A DNA stretch of 64,000 bases from positions 105,034 to 169,033 of the forward strand of contig JAGFXR010000002.1 in NCBI GenBank assembly GCA_017861365.1, read 5' to 3'. Position numbers and translations under genes: made by a program. The notes under the pieces were generated by a model, which did no database searches, was not told where the DNA came from, and worked only from the letters and a program-made list of their open reading frames with translations. The DNA is from Oscillospiraceae bacterium (GTDB taxonomy: Bacteria; Bacillota; Clostridia; Oscillospirales; Oscillospiraceae). Of this stretch, positions 17,582-26,054 are shown one piece after another. Positions within the stretch are counted from its first letter, which is position 1, and each line of letters starts with the position of its first letter.

Positions 17582-18757
17582 ATGAATTTTGAAGAACTGA
17601 AAGCGCTGGATCACGAGTATGTTATGCAGACCTACGGGCGGTTCGAGGTGGATATCGATCACGGCTCGGGAGCCACCCTGTATGATCTGGCGGGCAGGGA
17701 GTACATTGACTTCAGCTCCGGTATCGGTGTCTGCTCCATCGGCTACGGTAATCAGCGCTGGGCGGAGGCTATCACCAAACAGGCGTTGAAGCTGGGCCAC
17801 ATCTCCAACCTGTTTTATACCCAGCCCTACGCACAGCTGGCGGAGATTCTGTGCCGCCGGAGCGGGATGTCCAACGTCTTTTTTGCCAACTCCGGAGCGG
17901 AAGCAAACGAGGGTATCATCAAGCTGGCCCGTAAGTACAGCTTCGACAAGTACGGGAAGGGGAGGGGAACCATCATCACCCTGACCAATTCCTTTCACGG
18001 GCGCACCGTTACCACCCTTTCCGCCACCGGACAGGAGACATTTCACAACTACTTCTTCCCCTTTAACGATGGCTTCCGCCACGCGGAGCCCACGATAGAA
18101 AGCGTGCAGGCGGTAGCGGGGCACGACGTCTGCGCGGTGATGCTGGAGCTCATTCAAGGCGAGGGCGGTGTTCTCCCTATGGAGGGGGAGTTTGTGCGGA
18201 AGCTGGCCGAGCTTTGTCAGAAGCGGGATTGGCTTCTGCTGATAGATGAGGTGCAGACCGGCATCGGGCGCACCGGTTCTCTTTTTGCCTACCAGCAGTA
18301 CGGCGTACTGCCAGATGCGGTTTCCTTTGCCAAGGGAATCGCGGGAGGGCTGCCGATGGGCGGTTTTATGGCAAACAAGAAGTGTCGCGGCGTGATGACT
18401 GCCGGAACTCACGGCACCACCTTTGGCGGAAATCCCATCTGCGCCGCCGCCGCGCTTGAGGTACTGGACATTCTGGACGATCATCAGCTTCTGGAGGTGC
18501 AGGAGAAGGGTGATTATATCAGAGGTCAGATTGAGTCCATGGACGTTGCCTGCCTTGGCAGCACCAGAGGTCTCGGACTCATGATCGGTATTGAGGTGCT
18601 GGGCAGCCAGACCAATAAGGAACTGGCGGCGAAGCTGGTTGAAAATGGGGTGCTCTGCCTCACCGCGGGGAAGATGCTGCGGATGCTCCCGCCCTTGACC
18701 ATTACAAAAGAAGAAATCGACAAGGGTTTGTCGATTTTAAAACAAGTACTTGCTTGA
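17582..18757 (+). CDS. argD: acetylornithine aminotransferase
   Basis: A 391-residue class III PLP transaminase that converts N-acetylglutamate semialdehyde to N-acetylornithine. The PLP lysine lies near residue 250 in SFAKGIAGGLPMG. The Asp that contacts the pyridine nitrogen is in LLIDEVQTGIGRTG, and ANSGAEANEGIIKLAR is the phosphate-binding region. It follows argB after 42 bases, and argF begins 23 bases after its stop. Confidence 0.95.
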   Translation: MNFEELKALDHEYVMQTYGRFEVDIDHGSGATLYDLAGREYIDFSSGIGVCSIGYGNQRWAEAITKQALKLGHISNLFYTQPYAQLAEILCRRSGMSNVFFANSGAEANEGIIKLARKYSFDKYGKGRGTIITLTNSFHGRTVTTLSATGQETFHNYFFPFNDGFRHAEPTIESVQAVAGHDVCAVMLELIQGEGGVLPMEGEFVRKLAELCQKRDWLLLIDEVQTGIGRTGSLFAYQQYGVLPDAVSFAKGIAGGLPMGGFMANKKCRGVMTAGTHGTTFGGNPICAAAALEVLDILDDHQLLEVQEKGDYIRGQIESMDVACLGSTRGLGLMIGIEVLGSQTNKELAAKLVENGVLCLTAGKMLRMLPPLTITKEEIDKGLSILKQVLA

Positions 18758-18780
18758 CGGTCGAAAAAAGAGGTGATAAA

Positions 18781-19698
18781 ATGAAAAAAGATTTAACAAA
18801 GCTGCTGGATCTGAACAAAGAGGATATCAACAATATCCTCAACGCCGGAGATCAAATGAAGTATAACCAGCGGCACGGCATCATCCATGATTACCTCCGG
18901 GGCAAAACACTGGCTATGATTTTCGAGAAGAATTCCACCCGCACCCGGGTTTCCTTTGAAGCGGGAATGTATCAGCTGGGCGGCCACGCGCTGTTTCTGT
19001 CCGGGAAGGAATCCCAGATCGGCAGAGGGGAGCCGGTGGAGGATACCGCCCGTGTGCTGGCGCGTTATTGCGATGGGATTATGATCCGCACCTTTGCCCA
19101 GAGCGAGGTGGAACTGCTGGCGCGGCATACCTCCATTCCTGTCATCAACGGGCTGACCGATTTTGCCCATCCCTGTCAGGTGCTGGCCGATCTCATGACC
19201 ATCCGTGAGCGGATGACTCGCCTGGAAGGGCTGAAGCTCTGCTACATTGGCGATGGCAATAATATGGCAAATTCTCTAATTGTAGGCGGGCTGAAGTGCG
19301 CCATGAACGTGGCGGTGGCCTGCCCGGAGGGATACGATCCCGCCCCGGAGGTGCTGGAGTTCGCGAAAACAGCCACCGGAGCTGGCTTTATCCTCAGCCG
19401 CGACCCCAGGGAAGCGGCGCGGGACGCCGATGTGGTGATCACGGATGTATGGGCGTCCATGGGCATGGAGGAAGAGGTGCAGAAGCGGCGGATTGCCTTT
19501 GAAGGTTATCAGGTGAATGACGAGCTGATGAAGCTGGCCAAAAACGGAGCCATGGTACAGCACTGTCTGCCCGCTCACCGGGGCGAGGAGATTACTGCAG
19601 AGGTATTTGAAGCTCACGCCGATGAAATTTTTGAAGAGGCGGAGAATCGTCTTCACGCGCAAAAGGCTGTCATGTATCTTCTGATGGGAGATAAATAG
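18781..19698 (+). CDS. argF: ornithine carbamoyltransferase
   Basis: A 305-residue transferase that makes citrulline from ornithine and carbamoyl phosphate. The carbamoyl-phosphate motif FEKNSTRTR (STRTR at residues 52-56), the HPCQ motif and the ornithine-side motif HCLPAHRGEE are all intact. ATG 18781 follows GAGGTGATAAA; the upstream frame start at 18754 overlaps argD and is less likely. An anabolic role is inferred from its place in the biosynthetic cluster. Confidence 0.96.
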   Translation: MKKDLTKLLDLNKEDINNILNAGDQMKYNQRHGIIHDYLRGKTLAMIFEKNSTRTRVSFEAGMYQLGGHALFLSGKESQIGRGEPVEDTARVLARYCDGIMIRTFAQSEVELLARHTSIPVINGLTDFAHPCQVLADLMTIRERMTRLEGLKLCYIGDGNNMANSLIVGGLKCAMNVAVACPEGYDPAPEVLEFAKTATGAGFILSRDPREAARDADVVITDVWASMGMEEEVQKRRIAFEGYQVNDELMKLAKNGAMVQHCLPAHRGEEITAEVFEAHADEIFEEAENRLHAQKAVMYLLMGDK

Positions 19699-19724
19699 AT
19701 TGCGGGAAAAGGAGTCGATCAAAA

Positions 19725-20132
19725 ATGGCATACACATGGTCGAAAAATCTGGATACGGGAAACATGATGATTGATACCCAGCATAAGCAGCTGATTCAGG
19801 CCATCAATGACTTGCTGGAGGCTTGTTCCAAGGGCAAGGGCAGAGATGAACTGAAAAAAACAGTCGATTTTCTCCTGCAGTACACCCTCAAGCACTTCGG
19901 CGACGAGGAAAAGCTGCAGCAGTCCACCGGCTATCCGGATTATCCCAATCACAGGAAGCTGCACGCCGAGTTTACGCAGGCGGTGAGAGATCTGTCCAAG
20001 GAGCTGGAGGAGAAGGGAAGCTCCATCGTCATGGTCGGAAAGATCAACAGCGCGGTGGGAGACTGGCTGATCCGTCACATTCAAAAGGAAGACGTCAAGG
20101 TTGCCAAGCACGTTCAGGACTATAAGAAGTAA
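19725..20132 (+). CDS. bacteriohemerythrin (first of a tandem pair)
   Basis: A 135-residue four-helix protein that binds O2 at a non-heme di-iron centre. The ligand set is visible: His in DTQHKQL, His and Glu in KHFGDEEKLQ, His/His in NHRKLHAEF, and His/Asp in RHIQKED. In anaerobes it probably scavenges or senses oxygen, or handles iron. It starts 26 bases after argF with its own ribosome site, so it may ride on the arginine transcript. Confidence 0.93.
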   Translation: MAYTWSKNLDTGNMMIDTQHKQLIQAINDLLEACSKGKGRDELKKTVDFLLQYTLKHFGDEEKLQQSTGYPDYPNHRKLHAEFTQAVRDLSKELEEKGSSIVMVGKINSAVGDWLIRHIQKEDVKVAKHVQDYKK

Positions 20133-20177
20133 TATTGCTGTTGATGAGACTGTCACAGAGATAAAGGAGGAAACCGT

Positions 20178-20585
20178 ATGGCATATGTATGGTCAAAGGC
20201 GCTGGAGACCGGACACGCGGCGATTGATACGCAGCATAAGCAGCTGGTGGAAACGGTGAACAATCTGCTGGATGCCTGCTCCAAAGGCAAGGGACGGGAT
20301 GAAATCAAAAAGGTAATGGGCTTTTTGCTGCAGTATACCGTCAAGCACTTTGCGGATGAAGAACGGCTTCAGCAGTCCAGCGGATATCCGGATTATCTGA
20401 ACCACAAAAAAATCCACACTGAATTTACACAGACCGCGAAAAATCTCGCAGCGGAGCTGGAGGAAAAGGGCCCCTCCATTGTGATGGTCGGAAAAATCAA
20501 CAAGGTTCTGGGCGATTGGCTGATTCAGCACATCCAGAAGGAAGATATGAAAATCGCCAAGTACATACAAGAAAAGAGCAAATAA
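20178..20585 (+). CDS. bacteriohemerythrin (second of a tandem pair)
   Basis: A 135-residue paralogue of the preceding gene with the same length and the same di-iron ligands (TQHKQL, KHFADEERLQ, NHKKIHTEF, QHIQKED). It is clearly a recent tandem duplication, with most differences on helix surfaces. AAAGGAGGAAACC precedes the ATG. A very strong terminator two bases after the stop ends the transcript. Confidence 0.93.
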   Translation: MAYVWSKALETGHAAIDTQHKQLVETVNNLLDACSKGKGRDEIKKVMGFLLQYTVKHFADEERLQQSSGYPDYLNHKKIHTEFTQTAKNLAAELEEKGPSIVMVGKINKVLGDWLIQHIQKEDMKIAKYIQEKSK

Positions 20586-20586
20586 G

Positions 20587-20629
20587 AAAAATAGATACCC
20601 GCCGGTACATCCGGCGGGTATCTATTTTT
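20587..20629 (+). terminator. strong terminator ending the arg/hemerythrin transcript
   Basis: A perfect 19-bp stem with a five-base loop (TACAT) and A/T flanks lies immediately after the second hemerythrin gene. Confidence 0.92.
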
Positions 20630-20749
20630 GCTTCTGCCATGTTTCCTGTCCTGACGTGGATGGCACTCCACCGGGTCGGAACCTTGAATTGGACATCGGT
20701 TTCCGCGCGCTGCCGCGGAGTCATTTCATGAAAGCTTCATAAAAAACAC

Positions 20750-20778
20750 TTTACAAATACAACTTACGGTTGTATTAT
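20750..20778 (+). promoter_or_regulatory. autoregulated promoter of the S24 repressor operon
   Basis: TTTACA and TATTAT are exactly 17 bases apart. Between and into them lies a perfect inverted repeat, ATACAAC-TTACG-GTTGTAT (20757-20775). A repressor bound there would block RNA polymerase. It is the obvious candidate site for the product of the next gene. Confidence 0.75.
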
Positions 20779-20797
20779 GGGGGATGAGGTGAAATCA

Positions 20798-21394
20798 ATG
20801 CTGGCACAAAAACTGAAACAGCTCCGAAAGGGGCTTAAGCTGACACAGGGAGAGCTGGCGGCCCGGTTTGGGGTAACGCAGCAGGCGATTGCAAAGTGGG
20901 AAGCGGGGCGCGCGCTGCCGGAGACGGAGACCATTTCCCGTATTGCTGCATTTTTCCGCGTGACCACGGATTATCTGCTGGATATGACCGATACCTTTGT
21001 GCCCTTGGGGCCGGTTTCCAGTGTACGGATCATCGGCGCTGTCAAGGCTGGGTATGACGCGCTGGCATTGGAAGAGGATTTGGGCAGCGCCCTTGCCGAG
21101 GTGAAGGACGCGGAGTGTTACCGATATCTGGTGGTCAAAGGCGATTCCATGGCTCCGCATATCCGCGAGGGGGATCTTGCCCTCGTCCGTCTCCAGTCCG
21201 AACTGAATAACGGCGATCTTGGTGTGGTCCTTTACGGAGACGGTGAGGCCACGTTGAAGCAATATTACTACACAGATGGAGCAGTCACGCTGGTGCCGTT
21301 GAACGACGCGTATGAAACCGTTACACTTCGGGGGCATGAACTGGAAGGGCTGATGATTTTCGGCCGGGTTGTGGAAACCAAAACGAGATGGTGA
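20798..21394 (+). CDS. LexA/CI-like self-cleaving transcriptional repressor (XRE + S24)
   Basis: A 198-residue repressor. Residues 1-62 are a Cro/CI helix-turn-helix (LTQGELAARFGVTQQAIAKWE). Residues 75-198 are an S24 peptidase domain with Ser117 in VKGDSMAPHIREGD and Lys154 in DGEATLKQYY as the catalytic dyad. An Ala-Gly pair in GAVKAGYDAL (residues 84-85) sits where LexA-family proteins cut themselves after DNA damage. ATG 20798 is chosen because GAGGTGA lies five bases upstream. The radical SAM gene follows within 13 bases, so the repressor probably controls itself and a repair cassette. Confidence 0.9.
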   Translation: MLAQKLKQLRKGLKLTQGELAARFGVTQQAIAKWEAGRALPETETISRIAAFFRVTTDYLLDMTDTFVPLGPVSSVRIIGAVKAGYDALALEEDLGSALAEVKDAECYRYLVVKGDSMAPHIREGDLALVRLQSELNNGDLGVVLYGDGEATLKQYYYTDGAVTLVPLNDAYETVTLRGHELEGLMIFGRVVETKTRW

Positions 21395-21407
21395 GGAGGG
21401 CGGATTA

Positions 21408-22727
21408 ATGGACTTAATGGAAAAATTGACGATCCTGGCCGACAGCGCCAAGTATGACGCGGCCTGCACCTCGTCTGGCACAGATCGTCCCGGGAACACT
21501 GTTGCTGCCGGATGCTGCCACTCCTTTTCCGCCGACGGCAGATGTGTCAGCCTGCTGAAGGTGCTGATGACGAACCATTGCATTTATGACTGCAAGTATT
21601 GCGTCAACCGAGCCAGCAACGACTGCCGCCGCACCGCCTTTACGCCGGAGGAGCTTGCTGAGCTGACCATTGAATTTTACAGGCGCAACTATATTGAGGG
21701 ACTCTTCCTCTCCAGCGGTGTGATCCGCAGTCCGGATTACACCATGGAACAGATGATTGGAACGCTGCATCTTCTGCGTTATCGCCACAATTTCTGGGGA
21801 TATATTCACGCGAAGACCATTCCAGGTGCGTCACCGGAGTTGGTGCGCCGTCTCGGCCTGCTGGCAGACCGAATGAGCATCAACGTCGAACTGCCCAGTG
21901 AGCAGAGCCTTTCCCAGCTTGCCCCACATAAAAAGCGGCAAGCCATTTTTTCTCCCATGCAACAGATTTGTTTGGAAGAAAAACAGAGCCGCCGGGAGCT
22001 GGCGGTCTACCGGAAGGCAGAGCGGTTCGCGCCGGCCGGCCAGGCTACGCAGATGATCATTGGCGCAAGCCCGGAGACGGATTACCAAATTATCAATCTG
22101 GCCGCCGCCATGTATGGTAAATACGCGCTTAAACGCGTCTTTTACTCGGCATATATCCCGGCGGTGGAGGATTCTCTCCTGCCCGCGCTGGACGCAAAGC
22201 CGCCGCTCCTGCGTGAGCACCGACTCTACCAGGCGGACTGGCTGATACGACAGTACGGCTTCGGGGCGGAGGAGCTTTTGAGCCCCGATACGCCAAATTT
22301 TAATCTCTATCTCGATCCGAAATGCAACTGGGCAATCAATCATATGCATGAATTCCCTGTGGATGTGAACCAAGCGGCGCTTGAAGTCCTGCTTCGTGTT
22401 CCTGGTATTGGCCCCACGAGCGCGCGGCGCATCATAACCGCCAGAAGAAACGGACGTCTGGGGCTGACGGAGCTCAAACGCATCGGGGTGGTTTTAAAGC
22501 GGGCGCAGTATTTTATCAAAGCATCCGACTGGCTTCCGGGCGCGAGGCTGGAACGGCAGACTACCATCAGGGCGCTCATTGATCCCAAGGTTTATTCATT
22601 CGGAATGGAGCAGCTATCCCTCTTTTCGGATAATCCCGGCTCCCGGCCCCTGCCGACGGCCCGAGATGTGAAATCTATTACCGAAGCGGTGGAGGAGACG
22701 GTATTATGTCTGGCGTCAAGCCTTTAG
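21408..22727 (+). CDS. putative DNA modification/repair radical SAM protein
   Basis: A 439-residue radical SAM protein of the TIGR03916 type (rSAM linked to uracil-DNA-glycosylase-like proteins). The Fe-S cysteines are Cys58, Cys62 and Cys65 in HCIYDCKYC. Near the C-terminus PGIGPTSARRIITARR is a helix-hairpin-helix motif for DNA binding. The reaction is not known; a role in DNA repair or modification comes from the family's context. ATG 21408 follows GAGGAGGG. The stop overlaps the next gene by 22 bases, so the two products are translated together. Confidence 0.88.
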   Translation: MDLMEKLTILADSAKYDAACTSSGTDRPGNTVAAGCCHSFSADGRCVSLLKVLMTNHCIYDCKYCVNRASNDCRRTAFTPEELAELTIEFYRRNYIEGLFLSSGVIRSPDYTMEQMIGTLHLLRYRHNFWGYIHAKTIPGASPELVRRLGLLADRMSINVELPSEQSLSQLAPHKKRQAIFSPMQQICLEEKQSRRELAVYRKAERFAPAGQATQMIIGASPETDYQIINLAAAMYGKYALKRVFYSAYIPAVEDSLLPALDAKPPLLREHRLYQADWLIRQYGFGAEELLSPDTPNFNLYLDPKCNWAINHMHEFPVDVNQAALEVLLRVPGIGPTSARRIITARRNGRLGLTELKRIGVVLKRAQYFIKASDWLPGARLERQTTIRALIDPKVYSFGMEQLSLFSDNPGSRPLPTARDVKSITEAVEETVLCLASSL

Positions 22728-23491
22728 CGGTTCCCGTCAATGTGATTTATACCTACGACGGGAGTTTTGAGGGTTTTTTATGCTGTGTGTTTGAAAGTGT
22801 TTACTCCCGCGAGCTTCCGTTTGACATCCTGTGTGAAGAGGATGCGCCACTGATGTTAATGGAAATGCGTTCCGTCGTGACAGACCCTGAAAAGGCGGAG
22901 CGTGTACGCGCCTCTATTCGTCTGAAAATTTCGGGCCGTGCGCTGGAACTTGCGATGACGGTATTTTGCAGCTGCCTTGACCACAAGGAGCTGCGGATGC
23001 TGGAGTTTCTCTTGCAAGGCTACCGGGAGGGCGGGAAGCTGTGCCTTAAGCTGGGCAATGCGGTGATGGAGCCGCTGCTGCGCGCGGAAAAGCATCTGCT
23101 GGGCGAGGCCAACCTCTTAAAGGGATTTGTTCGTTTTGCCGACGTAGGCGGTGCGCTGGTGGCCGTGATTACGCCAAAAAACTTTATTCTGCCGTATATC
23201 GCGCGGCATTTTGTCCTGAGATATCGTGAGGAGGAGTTTATGGTATTTGACAAAACCAACCGGACGGCGCTTGTTTACCAGGACGGTAAGGTCGAGATGC
23301 TCCGGTTTGATCATGTGACGATTCCGGAGGCATCAGAAAGCGAGGCACGGTATCAGGCGCTGTGGAAACGGTTTTACGATACCATCGCCATTGAGGGACG
23401 GGAAAATCCACGCTGCAGAATGACCCATATGCCCAAGCGATACTGGGCAAATATGCTGGAGGTGAGCGATCTGGTTCGTCCGGCTCCCTGA
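22706..23491 (+). CDS. TIGR03915-type DNA metabolism protein, radical SAM partner
   Basis: A 261-residue protein that begins VNVIYTYDGSFEGFLCCVFESV, the hallmark of the family that always travels with the radical SAM protein encoded upstream. The C-terminal RCMTHMPKRYWANMLE is also conserved. In many bacteria this protein is fused or adjacent to a uracil-DNA-glycosylase-like domain; none is seen here, as the protein ends soon after the conserved region. Its biochemical role is unknown. GGAGGAGA precedes its ATG inside the end of the previous gene. Confidence 0.85.
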   Translation: MSGVKPLAVPVNVIYTYDGSFEGFLCCVFESVYSRELPFDILCEEDAPLMLMEMRSVVTDPEKAERVRASIRLKISGRALELAMTVFCSCLDHKELRMLEFLLQGYREGGKLCLKLGNAVMEPLLRAEKHLLGEANLLKGFVRFADVGGALVAVITPKNFILPYIARHFVLRYREEEFMVFDKTNRTALVYQDGKVEMLRFDHVTIPEASESEARYQALWKRFYDTIAIEGRENPRCRMTHMPKRYWANMLEVSDLVRPAP

Positions 23492-23538
23492 GTTTTGAAT
23501 CACCGCATTCCCATGCCCGCTGTTTGTGATTTTCTCGC

Positions 23539-24522
23539 CTATTTGATTTCAAACGGGTTCTCTCGCCCTTGTTCCCAATCGCAGAGGCTTTTGATGGAGT
23601 TTTCCACCATATTGGATACCGCTTCTTCCGTATAGAACGCCGTATGAGGTGTCACGATGACGTTGGGATAAGAGCTTAGAATGGCTAAGTCGTGATTCCC
23701 GATTACCTCATTCATTCGATTGAGGTAATATAAATTGCGCTCATTTTCAATAACATCCAACGCGGCAAAACCAATCTTGTGCTGATCGAGGCCTTCAATG
23801 AGCGCGGCGGTATCGATCAGGGCTCCTCTTGCGGTGTTAATGAGTATGACTCCGTCTTTCATGGCTGAGATGGACTGCTTGTTAATCATATGGAAGGTGT
23901 CCGGAATCAGAGGGGTGTGAAGCGTGAGAATATCGCATTGCTGAAAGAGTATCTCCAACGGTGCGTACTGCGCATATTGGGTAACAGATTGGTTGGGATG
24001 CGTGCCATAGGCGAGGAGCCTGCATCCAAACCCATGCAGATGCTTCAGCACGGTGCTGCCAATTTTGCCTGTCCCAATCACTCCAACGGTGCAATTGGAC
24101 AACTCCTTTCCAAGCTTGCCTTTCAATGTGTAATCCTGCACATCCGCGCGCTTTAAAATATGAGTTATGTTCCTGCATGCCATCAGCATGAGCATAATAG
24201 CATAATTTGCAACGCTATTGGGAGAATACGCAATGTTTGCAACCTTGATTCCAAGCTCCCGCGCTTTGTTAATGTCTATGTGATCGTATCCAATGGTTCT
24301 GGTGGAAATGTATCGGATGCCAAGCTTGTGAAAACACTCCAGAAGTGCGGCATCCATGGGGGTAGTTATAATATTCACCGCATCATAGCCCCGGGCCAGG
24401 CTCACGGTATCCAGAGAAGGCGGCTGTGCGGTGTAGTCATATTCACAGCCATTTTCCTTGCAAAAACGATCAAAATATGCTTTTTCATCATATTCACGCA
24501 AGTTATATACGAAAATCTTCAT
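23539..24522 (-). CDS. D-2-hydroxyacid dehydrogenase (D-lactate dehydrogenase type)
   Basis: A 327-residue NAD-dependent dehydrogenase of the D-LDH/VanH group, reducing pyruvate or a related 2-keto acid to the D-hydroxyacid. The Rossmann glycines are in VGVIGTGKIGSTV (about 145-157). The substrate Arg is in NTARGALID, and the acid/base His in VTPHTAFYTEEA. ATG 24522 is chosen over GTG 24531 because AGGTG is well placed for it. The gene stands alone and converges on the repair cassette. Fermentative D-lactate production is the simplest role. Confidence 0.9.
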   Translation of the reverse strand: MKIFVYNLREYDEKAYFDRFCKENGCEYDYTAQPPSLDTVSLARGYDAVNIITTPMDAALLECFHKLGIRYISTRTIGYDHIDINKARELGIKVANIAYSPNSVANYAIMLMLMACRNITHILKRADVQDYTLKGKLGKELSNCTVGVIGTGKIGSTVLKHLHGFGCRLLAYGTHPNQSVTQYAQYAPLEILFQQCDILTLHTPLIPDTFHMINKQSISAMKDGVILINTARGALIDTAALIEGLDQHKIGFAALDVIENERNLYYLNRMNEVIGNHDLAILSSYPNVIVTPHTAFYTEEAVSNMVENSIKSLCDWEQGRENPFEIK

Positions 24523-24826
24523 TTCTTTCACCTATTGTTTCATATGTATCCGCTGGACGAATGCGAGTGGTCAATCATGTGATTCCAAGAGAAATATTAC
24601 AGCTTTCGTGCCGCATTCCTTTATACAACAGTATAACGCAAAAATGGAAGAAATGAAATAGCCAATTGGTGATACTGTTTGTTCCTAAAGATGGATCATT
24701 ACAGTTCGGAAATAAAATTGATAAAATAGTGACCGCGATTCATTCTCGTTTTGAACGCTGAACACAAAGGTATCTCCGTGCATAGAATGGAATTGGTATC
24801 TGGTATATCGGCAAAGGAGATCCTAT

Positions 24827-25807
24827 ATGAAACGTTGCGTACAGCTGGAAAAGGCAGCTGAACAGGTCAGCAATCAGGCTGCCATACCGCCGCTGATTTT
24901 TCAATTGCCCCCGGAAGAGGGGCGCGAACAGTTAAACAAGGCTCAGGACGCGCCTGTATTTAAATATCCGGCGTCCGTCTCCACTGTTCAGGTCGACACC
25001 GGACAGTATGGCATCGTAGCACTGCACTGTGTCAGACCGGACAATGCTGTGGGCCTTCCAAATGTCATTTACTACATACACGGTGCCGGATGGGTGTTTG
25101 GCAACCTGCATACCCACGATAAGCTTGTGCGGGAATTGGCTGCCCGAACCAACTCTGTGGTGCTTTTTCCCGAATATAGCCTTTCGCCGGAGGCCAAATA
25201 TCCCACGGCGATTGAGCAGTGCTATGCTATTCTCCAGAATCTCCCGGATATCGCGTCGAGAATGGGTTGGCAGTTTGATTGGAATACCCTCACTGTGGCC
25301 GGTGACAGCGTGGGAGGAAATATGGCCACGGTCATGACGATCCTTACCAAAAATAGAAATGGCCTGAAGATACAGAAGCAGCTTTTGTACTATCCTGTTA
25401 CAAACGCCAATTTTAATACCGGATCGTATCGGGAATTTGCCTGTGATTATTATCTCTACCGCGCGGGCATGATGTGGTTCTGGAATCAATATACCACATG
25501 CGACCAACAGCGCTGTGAAATCACCGCGTCTCCGCTGCTCGCGCCTCTGGAACAGCTTTGCGGTTTGCCGGACGCGATGGTTTTGAATGGAGAAGCCGAT
25601 GTCCTCAGAGATGAGGGCGAGGCGTATGCCGGAAAGCTCAGAGCCGCGGGGGTGAATGTCACGGCCATGCGGTTTCAGGCAATCATTCATGACTTTGTGA
25701 TGCTCAACGCGTTAAATGACACGCAGGCGTGCCGTGCCGCGATGAACGCTTCGACGCAGTGGATTAATCAAAAGAATCATAACGGGGACAGGATGAATTT
25801 AAGTTAA
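24827..25807 (+). CDS. alpha/beta hydrolase, HSL-type esterase
   Basis: A 326-residue esterase/lipase of the hormone-sensitive-lipase family. The oxyanion motif is HGAGWVFGN (HGAG instead of HGGG). The nucleophile Ser is in AGDSVGGNMA, the acidic residue probably in NGEADVLRDEG, and the His in IIHDFVM, completing the triad. No signal peptide is seen, so it is cytoplasmic. AAAGGAGATCC precedes the ATG. The substrate is probably a short acyl ester, but this is inferred from the family. The gene is followed by its own terminator. Confidence 0.9.
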   Translation: MKRCVQLEKAAEQVSNQAAIPPLIFQLPPEEGREQLNKAQDAPVFKYPASVSTVQVDTGQYGIVALHCVRPDNAVGLPNVIYYIHGAGWVFGNLHTHDKLVRELAARTNSVVLFPEYSLSPEAKYPTAIEQCYAILQNLPDIASRMGWQFDWNTLTVAGDSVGGNMATVMTILTKNRNGLKIQKQLLYYPVTNANFNTGSYREFACDYYLYRAGMMWFWNQYTTCDQQRCEITASPLLAPLEQLCGLPDAMVLNGEADVLRDEGEAYAGKLRAAGVNVTAMRFQAIIHDFVMLNALNDTQACRAAMNASTQWINQKNHNGDRMNLS

Positions 25808-25836
25808 AAAAGCGGCCTGATCAAATTGATCAATCT

Positions 25837-25881
25837 AAAAAGATGGTTTTCCTCAATAAAAGTGGGGAAAACCATCTTTTT
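25837..25881 (+). terminator. terminator after the esterase gene
   Basis: A 16-bp stem (AAAAAGATGGTTTTCC and its complement) with a 13-base loop and flanking A and T runs. Confidence 0.88.
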
Positions 25882-26054
25882 CATGGAAAATAATGATACA
25901 TGATTTCTTTCTGCATTCTGATGGAAGCATTGACAAATGATCAATTTACTTTATATTAACTAAAGAAAAGGAAGTATATGCGGTATACCCAGCCCTATCA
26001 TTTTTATTTTGAGATGCAAATAATTTTTACGTTATGGGAAAGGCGGAAAAACCG

